Shown here: in pieces, positions 34,012-43,553 of the stretch
Position numbering within the stretch: the stretch's first letter is position 1
How the letters are laid out: each line of letters starts with the position of its first letter
From: Lachnospiraceae bacterium
Lineage (GTDB): Bacteria > Bacillota > Clostridia > Lachnospirales > Lachnospiraceae
DNA: 57,182 nucleotides
Assembly: GCA_022796475.1 (NCBI GenBank)
Contig: JAAWIS010000013.1
Coordinates: 1-57,182 of the forward strand
Reading direction: 5' to 3'
The notes under the pieces: model-generated
Seen by the model: only the letters and a program-made list of their open reading frames with translations
Told to the model about the DNA's origin: nothing
The model's database searches: none
Program-made: the position numbers and the translations under genes

Positions 34012-35187
34012 ATGCTGTACGAAGAGAAAATCATTGAAACGATTCCGGTGGGGCCATTAGGGCTGATTCCGCTGCGAAGCTGCTGGGAACTGGGCAAAAA
34101 GGTAGATCAATATCTGGTTTCCTGGAGAAAAGAACGGGAAAGTGAACATAAATCGACGATTGCATTTGCAGGCTACCAAAGGGACAGCTATATTATTGAG
34201 GCAAAGACACCCCGTTTCGGATCCGGAGAGGGGAAGGGAACACTTACAGAATCTGTCCGCGGAGATGATTTATACATTATGGTGGATGTGTGCAATCATA
34301 ACCTGACCTATTCTCTCTGCGGAGAAACAAACCGCATGTCGCCGGATGATCATTTTCAGGATTTAAAAAGAGTGATTGCAGCAGCAGCAGGAAAGGCAAG
34401 GCGGATTAATGTGATTATGCCCTTTCTCTATGAGAGCAGGCAGCATAAGCGTTCTGGGCGGGAGTCCTTAGACTGTGCCCTTGCCCTGGAAGAGCTGGTT
34501 CGGATGGGAGTGGAAAATATCATTACTTTTGACGCTCACGATCCCCGTGTGCAGAATGCCATTCCATTAAAGGGCTTTGAAACGGTGCAGCCGATTTACC
34601 AATTTATTAAGCATTTATTGAAGCATGAAAAAGAGCTGACGATTGACAGCAATCATATGATGGTGATCAGCCCGGATGAGGGGGGAATGGGGCGCGCCGT
34701 TTATTTTGCCAATGTGCTTGGCTTGGATATGGGCATGTTTTATAAACGGCGGGACTATACCAGGATTATAAATGGCCGGAATCCAATTGTGGCTCATGAA
34801 TTTTTAGGCTCTGAAGTAGCGGGGAAGGATGTGCTGATTATTGATGACATGATTTCTTCCGGGGAGAGCATGTTAGATGTTGCCAAGGAATTAAAAGCCA
34901 GAAAAGCCAGAAAGGTTTTTATCTGTGCAACCTTCGGCCTGTTTACCAATGGACTGGATAAGTTTGACGAATATTATGAAGCAGGGCTAATTGACAGGAT
35001 TCTTACTACAAACCTGGTTTATCAGACAGAAGCTCTTATGTCCAGGCCGTATTATATTGATGTGGATATGAGCAAGTACATTGCGCTGATTATTGATAAT
35101 CTAAACCATGATGCTTCTCTAAGCGAGCTGCTGAACCCTACCAAACGGATCAACCGCTGTCTGGAAAAGTATCGGAAACAGGAATAA
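34012..35187 (+). CDS. prs: Ribose-phosphate pyrophosphokinase (long clostridial form)
   Basis: It makes PRPP from ribose 5-phosphate and ATP for nucleotide, histidine and tryptophan synthesis. Seen: the PRPP loop VLIIDDMISSGESM near residue 290, DAHDPRVQNAIP and a phosphoribosyltransferase fold. At 391 aa it is longer than the common 315-aa Prs, and the PRPP loop reads DDMISSGES rather than DDMIDTAGT, as in the second Prs type of many clostridia. The ATG at 34012 is chosen because GGAGGAAAGAA sits directly in front of it. It forms a unit with the next gene, 31 nt downstream. A second Prs may be encoded elsewhere. Confidence 0.85.
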   Translation: MLYEEKIIETIPVGPLGLIPLRSCWELGKKVDQYLVSWRKERESEHKSTIAFAGYQRDSYIIEAKTPRFGSGEGKGTLTESVRGDDLYIMVDVCNHNLTYSLCGETNRMSPDDHFQDLKRVIAAAAGKARRINVIMPFLYESRQHKRSGRESLDCALALEELVRMGVENIITFDAHDPRVQNAIPLKGFETVQPIYQFIKHLLKHEKELTIDSNHMMVISPDEGGMGRAVYFANVLGLDMGMFYKRRDYTRIINGRNPIVAHEFLGSEVAGKDVLIIDDMISSGESMLDVAKELKARKARKVFICATFGLFTNGLDKFDEYYEAGLIDRILTTNLVYQTEALMSRPYYIDVDMSKYIALIIDNLNHDASLSELLNPTKRINRCLEKYRKQE

Positions 35188-35218
35188 AATTTTTGAATAT
35201 AGAAGGGCAGGCTGATAG

Positions 35219-37699
35219 ATGAAACGAGTGCTGCAGCGAATCAGCATTCTGCTTGTGATTTTTATTGCGGCAGTTGTAGTATATTTTTTACGAATGCAGA
35301 CAGAAAGGGCAAAGGGGGATACGATTTATACGTCTATGGAGGAAAGTTCCCTGCCAGTGGTCTATATGGAAATGCTGGGAAGGGAAATGAACTGCCTTCA
35401 CGGATATGTGCAGGAGATGACGGGAGCAGGGCTCAGAGGCAGTATTACCGTTCTTCCGGAAGACCGGAATCTCGGTATCCGGATTGGACGCTGTGAGGGC
35501 CAGGTTACTGGGATTTACTATGAAATCAGGACATTAGACCTTAGCGGACTGGTAGAGCGGACCAGTGTGGAGAATTGGACTGTTTTAGAAGACGGCGCTC
35601 AGGCAACGCTTCCAGTACAAAATCTTCTCATGCGGGATCAGGAATATATTATGATTCTGACGGTGGATACGGACAGTCATGGGGCGATTCGATATTATAC
35701 CCGGGTAGTGTGGGCTGATTCTGAAATGATAAAAGGGATGGTGGATTTGGCAGCAGATTTTTCTGCCAAAACCTTCCAATATGAGGATGCCAGAACGCTG
35801 GTAACGTACCTGGAGAGCAATGATACCGGGGACAACAGCAACTTAGGACATGTGGATATTCATTCCAGCTATTCCCATATTACATGGGACGGGCTGGAGA
35901 TGGAGCCTTCAGGAGAAGTGCTGGTAACGTTAAATGAAATGAACGGGAGTATGGGCCAGGTTACGCTGGAATATCTGGCTGTCCGCAAAAATGAGGAAGG
36001 CCAAGTTGAGTATTATGAGGTAGAAGATAATTTTACCATGCGCCAGGGAGAGCAGAGAATCTATATGATGGACTTTGACCGCCGTGCGGATCAGATATTT
36101 TCCGGACACAGGGAAGATTTTTCCGGACGCAGGATTATGCTGGGAATTACAGACGATGAACGGGTTCAGGCTGTGAAAAGTGATAATAAGGATGTGCTTG
36201 CCTTTGTGACCAACGGTGATTTATGGTGCTTTCAGGAATCCAATAAAAAAGCGGTCCGGATTTTTTCATTCCGAAGTCTTAGTGAGGAAGGGATTCGGCC
36301 GGCTTTTCGTGAGCATGGGATTAAGATTCTTAAGACCAGGGATGACGGAGGAGTGGATTTTCTGGTTTACGGCTATATGAACCGGGGACGCCATGAGGGC
36401 TGTACCGGAGTTGCCATGTATCGCTACAGCAGCCAGGAGGACGGGCTGGAAGAACGCTTTTTTATACCGGTAATGGAATGCTTCGAGGAAATGAAGCTGG
36501 ACTTAGAGGAACTTTCTTATTTAAGTTCCAGTGAAATGCTGTATTTAAAAATCGGATCCGGTATTTATGGAATCGATTTAACCAGCAATGAATACATGGT
36601 AGTGGCAGAGGGGTTATTGGAAGACGGATATGCCATCAGTCAGAACGGCAGGCGGTTTACCTGGCAGGAAGGCGCGTTTATCCGCCAGTCCAGACAGATC
36701 CACCTGTTGGATTTGGAAACGGGCGAAAAGAATGAAATAACCTCTGACAATGGCGACTGTTTGAGAACCCTTGGTTTTGTGGGAAATGATTTTATCTATG
36801 GCCTTGCCAGAGAAAACAGCCGGTGGGTGGTAAATGGCCGCCAGGAGGAGCTGCCTATGTATGCGCTGGAAATCCTGGGAGAAGATATGGCAGTTCAGAC
36901 ACGCTATGAAAAGCCGGGATATTATATTGCCGGGGTATCAGTAGGCGACAGCCGTATTCATTTAAAAAGGATCGTTTCCGTATCTGGTGATAGTTATCAG
37001 GCAGTCGATGAGGATACCATTGTCTGCAATGAAGAAATCGGGGATGATAAGCTGGAAAATATCGGATGGTATGCAGATCCGGAACGGAAAAAAGTATATT
37101 TTGCCCAAATTGGATCCGAAATTAAGGCAGGAAGCTATATCTCATTCTCCACCCCGGAGAAAATAACCTATGAAAATGCGGAGATTTTAAATATTGGTTC
37201 TTCTATTGCAGTACCCGGAATGACATTTTATGCTTATGGCAGGGGACGCCTGCTGGGAATCACCCAGGATTTTGCAAAAGCAGTGGCACTGGCTCATGAA
37301 AAGATGGGAACGGTTACAAATAGTGACAGAAAGGTGCTGTGGTGCCGTGTGGACCGTCCCTCTGCCAGCAATGTATCAGGTCAGAGAGAAGCAACAGCTA
37401 AGCTGCTGAAAAGTGTAGGCGAATTTACAGAAAACCGGGCTTTTCCAGATGGCATGGTGATGCTGGATGCCAGGGGATGCAGTTTGGGACAGGTTCAGTA
37501 CTTTTTAGGTCAGGGATATCCGGTGCTGGCTTATGGAGAAGGCGGGGAGCCTTTCCTGCTGACGGGATACGATCAATATAATGTAACAATTTACCAGCAG
37601 GAAACAGGGGAAAGCTGGAAAATGGGACTGAATGATGCTACAAATTATTTTACATCTACAGGAAACGACTTTATTTGCGGGATTTTTCCGGAAACATAA
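35219..37699 (+). CDS. Large membrane-anchored extracellular protein of unknown function
   Basis: 826 aa, family not recognised. A single N-terminal anchor (RISILLVIFIAAVVVYFL, residues 7-24) precedes a large soluble part expected outside the cell. A middle part (about 240-600) has beta-propeller-like repeats with alternating strands. The C-terminal 90 aa (LGQGYPVLAYGEGGEPFLLTGYD, then VTIYQQETGESW) resemble the end of a C39-like peptidase fold, but the usual His is replaced by Pro, so activity is unlikely if the match is real. It lies 31 nt after prs and ends 150 nt before murA. Wall context suggests a surface or envelope role; this is inference. Confidence 0.75.
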   Translation: MKRVLQRISILLVIFIAAVVVYFLRMQTERAKGDTIYTSMEESSLPVVYMEMLGREMNCLHGYVQEMTGAGLRGSITVLPEDRNLGIRIGRCEGQVTGIYYEIRTLDLSGLVERTSVENWTVLEDGAQATLPVQNLLMRDQEYIMILTVDTDSHGAIRYYTRVVWADSEMIKGMVDLAADFSAKTFQYEDARTLVTYLESNDTGDNSNLGHVDIHSSYSHITWDGLEMEPSGEVLVTLNEMNGSMGQVTLEYLAVRKNEEGQVEYYEVEDNFTMRQGEQRIYMMDFDRRADQIFSGHREDFSGRRIMLGITDDERVQAVKSDNKDVLAFVTNGDLWCFQESNKKAVRIFSFRSLSEEGIRPAFREHGIKILKTRDDGGVDFLVYGYMNRGRHEGCTGVAMYRYSSQEDGLEERFFIPVMECFEEMKLDLEELSYLSSSEMLYLKIGSGIYGIDLTSNEYMVVAEGLLEDGYAISQNGRRFTWQEGAFIRQSRQIHLLDLETGEKNEITSDNGDCLRTLGFVGNDFIYGLARENSRWVVNGRQEELPMYALEILGEDMAVQTRYEKPGYYIAGVSVGDSRIHLKRIVSVSGDSYQAVDEDTIVCNEEIGDDKLENIGWYADPERKKVYFAQIGSEIKAGSYISFSTPEKITYENAEILNIGSSIAVPGMTFYAYGRGRLLGITQDFAKAVALAHEKMGTVTNSDRKVLWCRVDRPSASNVSGQREATAKLLKSVGEFTENRAFPDGMVMLDARGCSLGQVQYFLGQGYPVLAYGEGGEPFLLTGYDQYNVTIYQQETGESWKMGLNDATNYFTSTGNDFICGIFPET

Positions 37700-37718
37700 G
37701 CTTAAATCCGTTATTACC

Positions 37719-37748
37719 TTTACAAAGTGCCGCTGTTTGGTATATAAT
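37719..37748 (+). promoter_or_regulatory. Promoter of murA
   Basis: TTTACA (37719-37724) and TATAAT (37743-37748) with 18-bp spacing. Confidence 0.75.
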
Positions 37749-37774
37749 GGTTTGAAGGCTTTTGATTGTTTCGT

Positions 37775-37818
37775 TTTGAAAGTGCCGGCGGCATACGCCT
37801 GAACCCGGCTTTTTCAAA
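37775..37818 (+). promoter_or_regulatory. Possible attenuator hairpin in murA leader
   Basis: TTTGAAA (37775-37781) with TTTCAAA (37812-37818) and GCCGG (37784-37788) with CCGGC (37805-37809), followed by TTTTT (37810-37814). It lies between the promoter and the murA start (37847), so it could terminate murA transcription early; it could also simply end read-through from the upstream gene. Confidence 0.5.
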
Positions 37819-37846
37819 GGTTTGATATAGATAATAGAGGTGTAAA

Positions 37847-39139
37847 ATGGAACAGTATATCATGAAGGGCGGCAATCCGTTAGTGGGTGAAGTTGCCATA
37901 GGCGGCGCAAAGAACGCAGCTTTAGGCATTCTGACTGCTGCAGTAATGACTGACGATGATGTGATAATTGAAAATCTCCCCGATGTGCGGGATATCAATG
38001 TAATGCTGGAAGCAATCCAGGAAATAGGTGCAACGGTAACCAGACTTGACCGCCACAGAGTGAAGATCAATGCTTCTAATATTGGCGAGGTATCAGTGGA
38101 TGATGAGTATATCCGCCGGATTCGGGCATCTTATTATTTTATCGGCGCTCTTTTAGGAAAATATAAAAGTGCCCAGGTGCCCCTTCCGGGAGGCTGTAAT
38201 ATTGGAAGCAGGCCAATTGATCTGCATTTAAAGGGGTTTCGAGCATTAGGTGCGGATATTACAGTGGAGCGGGGGGCTGTGGTTGCCCATGCTATCGATT
38301 TAGTGGGCGCTCATATTTACCTGGACAAGGTTTCTGTAGGAGCTACGATTAATGTTATGATGGCGGCTACCCTGGCTGAGGGGCAGACGATTATTGAAAA
38401 TGCAGCAAAAGAACCTCATGTGGTAGATGTGGCCAGCTTTTTAAACAGCATGGGAGCTAATATTAAAGGTGCCGGGACGGATATTATACGAATTCGGGGT
38501 GTAAGAAGGCTTCACGGTACGGAATATTCCATTATTCCGGATCAGATTGAGGCTGGAACGTTTATGTGTGCGGCTGCCATTACCCGGGGGGATGTGATGG
38601 TGAAAAATGTGATTCCGAAGCATTTGGAGGCCATCTCTGCCAAACTGACGGAGATCGGGTGCGAAGTAATTGAATTTGACGATGCAGTGCGGGTGGTGGG
38701 GAAGCCGTCCCAGTTCCATACCAATATTAATACCTTGCCGTACCCTGGTTTTCCCACAGATATGCAGCCTCAGATTACGGTAACGCTGGCTTTGGCAAAG
38801 GGCACCAGTATCGTAACAGAAAGTATTTTTGAAAATCGGTTTAAATACGTGGACGAATTAGCCAGAATGGGCGGAAGTATCAAAGTAGAAGGAAATGTGG
38901 CTGTGATTGACGGCGTGGGCGGCTTTTCAGGGGCATCAGTGAACGCGCCGGATTTGCGGGCCGGAGCAGCGCTGGTAATTGCAGGGCTGGCGGCGGAAGG
39001 ATATACTACAGTAGATGAGATTGGCTATATTCAAAGAGGCTATGAATGCTTTGAGGAAAAGTTAAGATCTTTAGGAGCTGTGATTGAAAAAGTAGATTCA
39101 GAGAAAGCAGCTCAGAAATTTCGTCTTCAGGCTGGATAA
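37847..39139 (+). CDS. murA: UDP-N-acetylglucosamine 1-carboxyvinyltransferase
   Basis: It transfers enolpyruvate to UDP-GlcNAc, the first committed step of peptidoglycan synthesis and the target of fosfomycin. Seen: GGAKNAALGIL near the N-terminus, the active-site loop PGGCNIGSRP with the catalytic Cys, and DLRAGAALVIAGLAAEG near the C-terminus. 430 aa matches the EPT family. AGAGG lies upstream of the ATG. It could be MurA1 or MurA2; only one copy is in this window. It is followed by the SAM riboswitch of metK. Confidence 0.95.
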   Translation: MEQYIMKGGNPLVGEVAIGGAKNAALGILTAAVMTDDDVIIENLPDVRDINVMLEAIQEIGATVTRLDRHRVKINASNIGEVSVDDEYIRRIRASYYFIGALLGKYKSAQVPLPGGCNIGSRPIDLHLKGFRALGADITVERGAVVAHAIDLVGAHIYLDKVSVGATINVMMAATLAEGQTIIENAAKEPHVVDVASFLNSMGANIKGAGTDIIRIRGVRRLHGTEYSIIPDQIEAGTFMCAAAITRGDVMVKNVIPKHLEAISAKLTEIGCEVIEFDDAVRVVGKPSQFHTNINTLPYPGFPTDMQPQITVTLALAKGTSIVTESIFENRFKYVDELARMGGSIKVEGNVAVIDGVGGFSGASVNAPDLRAGAALVIAGLAAEGYTTVDEIGYIQRGYECFEEKLRSLGAVIEKVDSEKAAQKFRLQAG

Positions 39140-39144
39140 AATGC

Positions 39145-39173
39145 TTGACAGAAGAACGGAAACGGATTAATAT
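39145..39173 (+). promoter_or_regulatory. Promoter of metK
   Basis: TTGACA (39145-39150) and TAATAT (39168-39173), 17 bp apart, just before the SAM-I aptamer. Confidence 0.85.
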
Positions 39174-39214
39174 GAATTTGTAAACAGAAATAAAATTGAA
39201 AAGTTCGTTAATAT

Positions 39215-39396
39215 CCCTTATTCAGAGTGATGGAGATACAAAGGATCTGTGAAGTCACGGCAACCCCGTTTCAGATCCAGGGAATTGCTTGTTTAAAATC
39301 CCTGGCAGAAAATACGGAAGGTGCCAACCTGAGCGAGGGCAGGAAAGGTTTCGGCGAATCAGCGCCGAAAGCTTGCTGCGCGTCGAGCAATAAGAG
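39215..39396 (+). promoter_or_regulatory. SAM-I riboswitch (S-box) in metK leader
   Basis: The P1 stem CTTATT (39217-39222) pairs with AATAAG (39389-39394). Inside, CAGAGTGATGGAG gives the start of the K-turn, GGATCTG/CAGATCC forms P2 with TCACGGCAACC in the conserved junction, CAGGGA/TCCCTG forms P3, and AAGGTGCCAACCTG is the conserved J3/4-P4 part. This matches the S-box class that turns off methionine genes when SAM is high. It fills the 373-nt gap before metK. Confidence 0.9.
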
Positions 39397-39418
39397 GATT
39401 TGAATGTAGTTGCCTTCA

Positions 39419-39445
39419 AGTCCGCTCGTATGCGGACTTTTCTTT
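39419..39445 (+). terminator. Expression-platform terminator of the SAM riboswitch
   Basis: AGTCCGC (39419-39425) and GCGGACT (39432-39438), followed by TTTTCTTTT. An extra perfect hairpin CCCATATCCGTCC/GGACGGATATGGG follows at 39449-39483, just before the ribosome site. Confidence 0.88.
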
Positions 39446-39512
39446 TGGCCCATATCCGTCCCTTGGTGATGGACGGATATGGGTCTGCACAGGAAAACAA
39501 AAGGAGGAAACC

Positions 39513-40709
39513 ATGGAAAAATTATTATTTACATCAGAATCTGTAACAGAAGGGCATCCGGATAAGATTTGCGATCAGATTTCAGACGCAGTTTTGGACG
39601 CAATGTTAAAGCAGGATCCTATGAGCCGGGTAGCCTGTGAAACAGCAATTACTACAGGTCTGGTGTTAGTAATGGGAGAAATTACCACCAAGGCGTATGT
39701 GGATTTACAAAAAGTAGTACGGGAAACCATCCGTGAAATTGGCTATGATCATGCAGAGTATGGTTTTGACTGTAACACCTGCGGCGTTATCACTTCTATT
39801 GACGAACAGTCTTCCGATATTGCTATGGGTGTGGATAAGGCGCTGGAGGCAAAAGAAAACCGGATGTCCGAGGCAGAGATTGCTGCTATCGGAGCAGGTG
39901 ACCAGGGCATGATGTTTGGCTTTGCTTCTAACGAAACGGAAGAATATATGCCTTATCCCATTGCTTTGGCCCACAAGCTTGCCAGAAAGCTGACCCAGGT
40001 GCGCAAAGACGGAACCCTTTCTTACCTTCGTCCTGACGGAAAAACTCAGGTAACGGTAGAGTATGATAAACAGGGAAATCCCATACGGTTAGATGCTGTG
40101 GTGCTTTCTACCCAGCATGGAGATGAAGTGACTCAGGAGCAGATCCATAAGGATATTAAGAAGTATGTATTTGACGCGGTGATTCCAAAGGATATGGTGG
40201 ATGAGGATACGAAGTTTTTCATTAATCCAACAGGGCGTTTCGTAATCGGCGGACCTCACGGCGACAGCGGAGTAACAGGCCGAAAGATTATTGTAGATAG
40301 CTACGGCGGTTATGCCCGTCACGGCGGCGGTGCATTTTCCGGAAAAGATTGTACAAAAGTAGACCGTTCGGCTGCATATGCTGCCCGCTATGTGGCAAAA
40401 AATATTGTAGCTGCCGGATTGGCTGATAAGTGCGAAATACAGCTTTCCTATGCCATCGGTGTGGCACAGCCAACTTCTGTTATGGTAGATACCTTTGGAA
40501 CCGGGAAGATAAGTGATGAAAAGCTGGTGGAAGTGATTCGTCAAAACTTTGACCTTCGCCCGGCCGGAATTATTAAAATGCTGGATTTAAGAAAGCCTAT
40601 TTACAAGCAAACTGCTGCCTATGGCCATTTCGGAAGAAATGATTTGGATTTACCTTGGGAAAAGCTGGATAAGGCAGAAATGTTAAAAACGTATCTGGAA
40701 AGTAAATAA
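39513..40709 (+). CDS. metK: S-adenosylmethionine synthetase
   Basis: It makes SAM from methionine and ATP. Seen: [23 protein letters not shown] at the N-terminus (His of the ATP site), [10 protein letters not shown] at about 130, and [21 protein letters not shown] with GGGAFSGKD near 250-280. 398 aa is standard. AAAGGAGG lies 6 nt before the ATG. It is controlled by the SAM-I riboswitch, giving product feedback. luxS at 45.7 kb recycles the ribosyl-homocysteine made downstream of SAM use. Confidence 0.97.
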   Translation: MEKLLFTSESVTEGHPDKICDQISDAVLDAMLKQDPMSRVACETAITTGLVLVMGEITTKAYVDLQKVVRETIREIGYDHAEYGFDCNTCGVITSIDEQSSDIAMGVDKALEAKENRMSEAEIAAIGAGDQGMMFGFASNETEEYMPYPIALAHKLARKLTQVRKDGTLSYLRPDGKTQVTVEYDKQGNPIRLDAVVLSTQHGDEVTQEQIHKDIKKYVFDAVIPKDMVDEDTKFFINPTGRFVIGGPHGDSGVTGRKIIVDSYGGYARHGGGAFSGKDCTKVDRSAAYAARYVAKNIVAAGLADKCEIQLSYAIGVAQPTSVMVDTFGTGKISDEKLVEVIRQNFDLRPAGIIKMLDLRKPIYKQTAAYGHFGRNDLDLPWEKLDKAEMLKTYLESK

Positions 40710-40719
40710 AATGGAGAAA

Positions 40720-40757
40720 AAAACTTCCTGTAAATGATTGCAGGAAGTTTTTCTTTT
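40720..40757 (+). terminator. Terminator after metK
   Basis: AAACTTCCTG and CAGGAAGTTT pair around TAAATGATTG, then TTCTTTTC. Confidence 0.9.
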
Positions 40758-40872
40758 CTTTTATACCTGGGAATGATATAATTTGTTAAAAGACGTTTCG
40801 GCGTCCCTGTAAAACAGACAGAACAAAAAATTAACAGATTAATGTAAAAACATAAAAGTGAGGCAGAATAAC

Positions 40873-41646
40873 ATGAAAAAATTAATATCCTGGAATGTAA
40901 ATGGACTAAGGGCCTGTGTAGGGAAAGGATTTTTAGAGTATATGAAAGAGGCGGATGCAGATGTATTCTGCATCCAGGAAAGTAAGCTTCAGGAAGGTCA
41001 AATTCAGTTAGATCTGCCTGGCTATTACCAGTATTGGAATTATGCAGAGAAAAAAGGGTATTCAGGAACAGCGCTGTTTTCGAAAGAGAAGCCCATGACT
41101 GTTACCTACAAACTAGGAAAAAAAGAACATGATCAGGAAGGACGTATAATCTGTGCGGAATATCCGGAGTATTTCCTGGTAACCTGCTATACACCAAATT
41201 CCCAGGCAGAACTTGCCAGGCTGTCTTACCGGATGGAATGGGACAATGAATTCCGCAGCTATGTGGTGGAGTTAGATCGAAATAAACCAGTTATTATTTG
41301 CGGGGATTTTAATGTGGCCCACCAGGAAATCGACTTGAAGAATCCGAAAACAAACCATAAAAATGCCGGTTTTACAGACCAGGAAAGAGAAAAATTTACA
41401 CAGCTTCTGGATGCCGGTTTCCTGGATACCTTTCGCTATTTTTATCCGGATCGCAAAGACTGCTATTCCTGGTGGTCTTATCGGTTTTCAGCCCGGGCCA
41501 AGAATGCTGGCTGGCGGATTGACTATTTTTGCGCATCTAAGCGGCTGGAAAAACGGCTTGCCAGTGCGGCAATCCACACTGAGGTGATGGGATCGGATCA
41601 TTGCCCGGTGGAGCTTTGCCTATATGAGGAAGGGGAAACAAAATGA
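40873..41646 (+). CDS. Exodeoxyribonuclease III / AP endonuclease
   Basis: It cuts DNA at abasic sites and removes 3'-blocking groups in base excision repair. Seen: ISWNVNGLRA (4-13), QESKLQ with the metal Glu, YTPNSQ, GDFNVAH, WWSYR and GSDHCPVELCL with the terminal catalytic His. 257 aa fits the ExoA/Xth family. I start at ATG 40873; GTGAGG at 40858 lies 9 nt before it and serves as its ribosome site (a GTG start at 40858 is possible). It overlaps the ABC-F gene by 4 nt (ATGA). Confidence 0.94.
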   Translation: MKKLISWNVNGLRACVGKGFLEYMKEADADVFCIQESKLQEGQIQLDLPGYYQYWNYAEKKGYSGTALFSKEKPMTVTYKLGKKEHDQEGRIICAEYPEYFLVTCYTPNSQAELARLSYRMEWDNEFRSYVVELDRNKPVIICGDFNVAHQEIDLKNPKTNHKNAGFTDQEREKFTQLLDAGFLDTFRYFYPDRKDCYSWWSYRFSARAKNAGWRIDYFCASKRLEKRLASAAIHTEVMGSDHCPVELCLYEEGETK

Positions 41647-43469
41647 ATTTAATTACCATGGAGCATCTGACCAAATCCTATACTCAGCGGCTTCTGTTTC
41701 ATGACACGGATTTCTTTATCCATGAAGGGGAAAAAGTCGGGTTAATCGGCATAAACGGATCTGGCAAGTCTACGCTGCTAAAGATTGCAGCAGGATTAGA
41801 GGAGCCAGACAGTGGAAAAGTAACCAGGGTCGGAACTCCCCATATCCGGTTTCTGCAGCAGAATCCAGTTTTCCCGGAAGGGCTTACTGTTTTGGAGGGG
41901 GTTTTAAAACCTAACAGGGAAAGTATGCCGGAATGGGAGCTGGAAGCCATGGCCAAATCCATACTGAACCGGCTGGGAATTACAGACCACAGTGCAATGA
42001 TAAATTCACTGTCCGGCGGCCAGAAAAAACGGGTGGCATTGGCGGAGGTTCTGCTCTCAAAAGCAGAGCTTTTGATCCTGGACGAGCCTACCAACCATTT
42101 AGACAGTGAAATGGCAGACTGGCTGGAAGCGTATTTGAAAAAATTCAAAGGCGCCCTTTTGATGGTAACCCATGATCGGTATTTTTTAGACAGTGTTACA
42201 AACCGGATTGTAGAACTGGATAAGGGAAAGCTTTACAGCTATGAAACAAATTACGAAGGTTTTCTTATGCGGAAGGCAGAAAGAATGGATATGGCCATTG
42301 CATCTGAGAGGAAACGGCAGTCGATTCTGCGGGTTGAGTTAGAGTGGATGCAGCGGGGAGCAAGGGCCCGTTCCACGAAGCAGAAAGCGCATATCAAACG
42401 GTATGAAACTCTTCGGGATCAAAAGGGACTGGAGGAAGAAGCAGAACTTGAAATGGAATCCGTATCCAGCCGGCTGGGGCGGACTACAGTGGAAGTAACA
42501 GGACTTAGGAAGTCTTATGGAAGCAAGGAATTAGTGTCTGATTTTACGTATATCTTTTTGAGAAATGATCGAATTGGGATTATTGGCCCAAATGGGGCGG
42601 GAAAGTCTACTCTGCTAAAAATGATTGCCGGATGGGTAGAACCGGACGCAGGCCAGGTAACCATTGGCCAGACGGTAAAGCTGGGGTACTTTTCCCAGGA
42701 AAATGAGGAAATGGATGGCTCTCAGCGTGTGATTGATTATATTCGGGATGTGGCGGAATATGTGCAGACGAAAGACGGCAGCGTCAGTGCCAGTCAGATG
42801 CTGGAACGGTTTTTGTTTCCGTCCTCCATGCAGTATACTGCTATCAGTAAATTGTCAGGAGGAGAACGAAGAAGGCTGTATCTTTTGCGGATTTTGATGG
42901 ATGCCCCCAATGTGCTGATGCTGGATGAGCCTACTAATGATTTGGATATCCAAACCTTAACCATACTAGAAGACTATCTGGACAGTTTCCAGGGGATTGT
43001 GATTGCAGTATCCCATGATCGGTATTTCCTGGATCGGGTAGCAGGCAGGATTTTTGCGTTTGAAGGAAACGGGCGTATCGTTCCCTATGAAGGCGGCTTT
43101 ACCGATTATCAGGCTGCTGTGGAAGAAAAGTCTTGGAATGCAGAAGAAAAGGGCAGGCAGAAACGGGAAGGTGAAGGAAAAGAAAACCGCCGCGGTTCAT
43201 GGAAAGAAGATGCCCCCAAAAAGCTAAAGTTTACCTTTAAGGAGCAGAAAGAGTGGGAAGGGATTGAAGATGAGATTGGGGCTTTGGAAGAGGCTTTGGA
43301 AAGACTGGAAGAGGAAATATTGGCTGCATCCAGCAGCTATAGCCGGCTCCAGGAGCTGATGGCGGAGAAAGAGAGGCAGGAAGCCCTTTTAGAAGAAAAG
43401 ATGGAACGCTGGGTGTATTTAAATGATCTGGCAGAACAGATTGCAGCACAGAAAGGGATAACACCGTAA
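41643..43469 (+). CDS. ABC-F ATPase (Uup-like)
   Basis: A soluble protein with two ABC domains and no membrane segments, expected to act on the ribosome or on DNA intermediates. Each domain has Walker A (GINGSGKST, GPNGAGKST), signature (LSGGQKKR, LSGGERRR) and Walker B (LLILDEPTNHLD, VLMLDEPTNDLD). The linker with WMQRGARARSTKQKA and a C-terminal coiled coil after residue 530 are Uup features, favouring Uup over EttA or antibiotic-protection ABC-F. 608 aa. It is the middle gene of an operon with exonuclease III and the GH13-like gene. Confidence 0.9.
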   Translation: MNLITMEHLTKSYTQRLLFHDTDFFIHEGEKVGLIGINGSGKSTLLKIAAGLEEPDSGKVTRVGTPHIRFLQQNPVFPEGLTVLEGVLKPNRESMPEWELEAMAKSILNRLGITDHSAMINSLSGGQKKRVALAEVLLSKAELLILDEPTNHLDSEMADWLEAYLKKFKGALLMVTHDRYFLDSVTNRIVELDKGKLYSYETNYEGFLMRKAERMDMAIASERKRQSILRVELEWMQRGARARSTKQKAHIKRYETLRDQKGLEEEAELEMESVSSRLGRTTVEVTGLRKSYGSKELVSDFTYIFLRNDRIGIIGPNGAGKSTLLKMIAGWVEPDAGQVTIGQTVKLGYFSQENEEMDGSQRVIDYIRDVAEYVQTKDGSVSASQMLERFLFPSSMQYTAISKLSGGERRRLYLLRILMDAPNVLMLDEPTNDLDIQTLTILEDYLDSFQGIVIAVSHDRYFLDRVAGRIFAFEGNGRIVPYEGGFTDYQAAVEEKSWNAEEKGRQKREGEGKENRRGSWKEDAPKKLKFTFKEQKEWEGIEDEIGALEEALERLEEEILAASSSYSRLQELMAEKERQEALLEEKMERWVYLNDLAEQIAAQKGITP

Positions 43470-43553
43470 TTGTGAAATCCGGACAGAACCAGAAAGATGA
43501 AAGTAAAGACAGGACCAAAACAGAAGGACAGATGAAAAGGAGGCAGAAAAGGG

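Noticed and set aside
39255-39500. Minus-strand open frames across the metK leader
   Set aside because: They cover the SAM-I riboswitch; structure and conserved motifs explain the sequence better.
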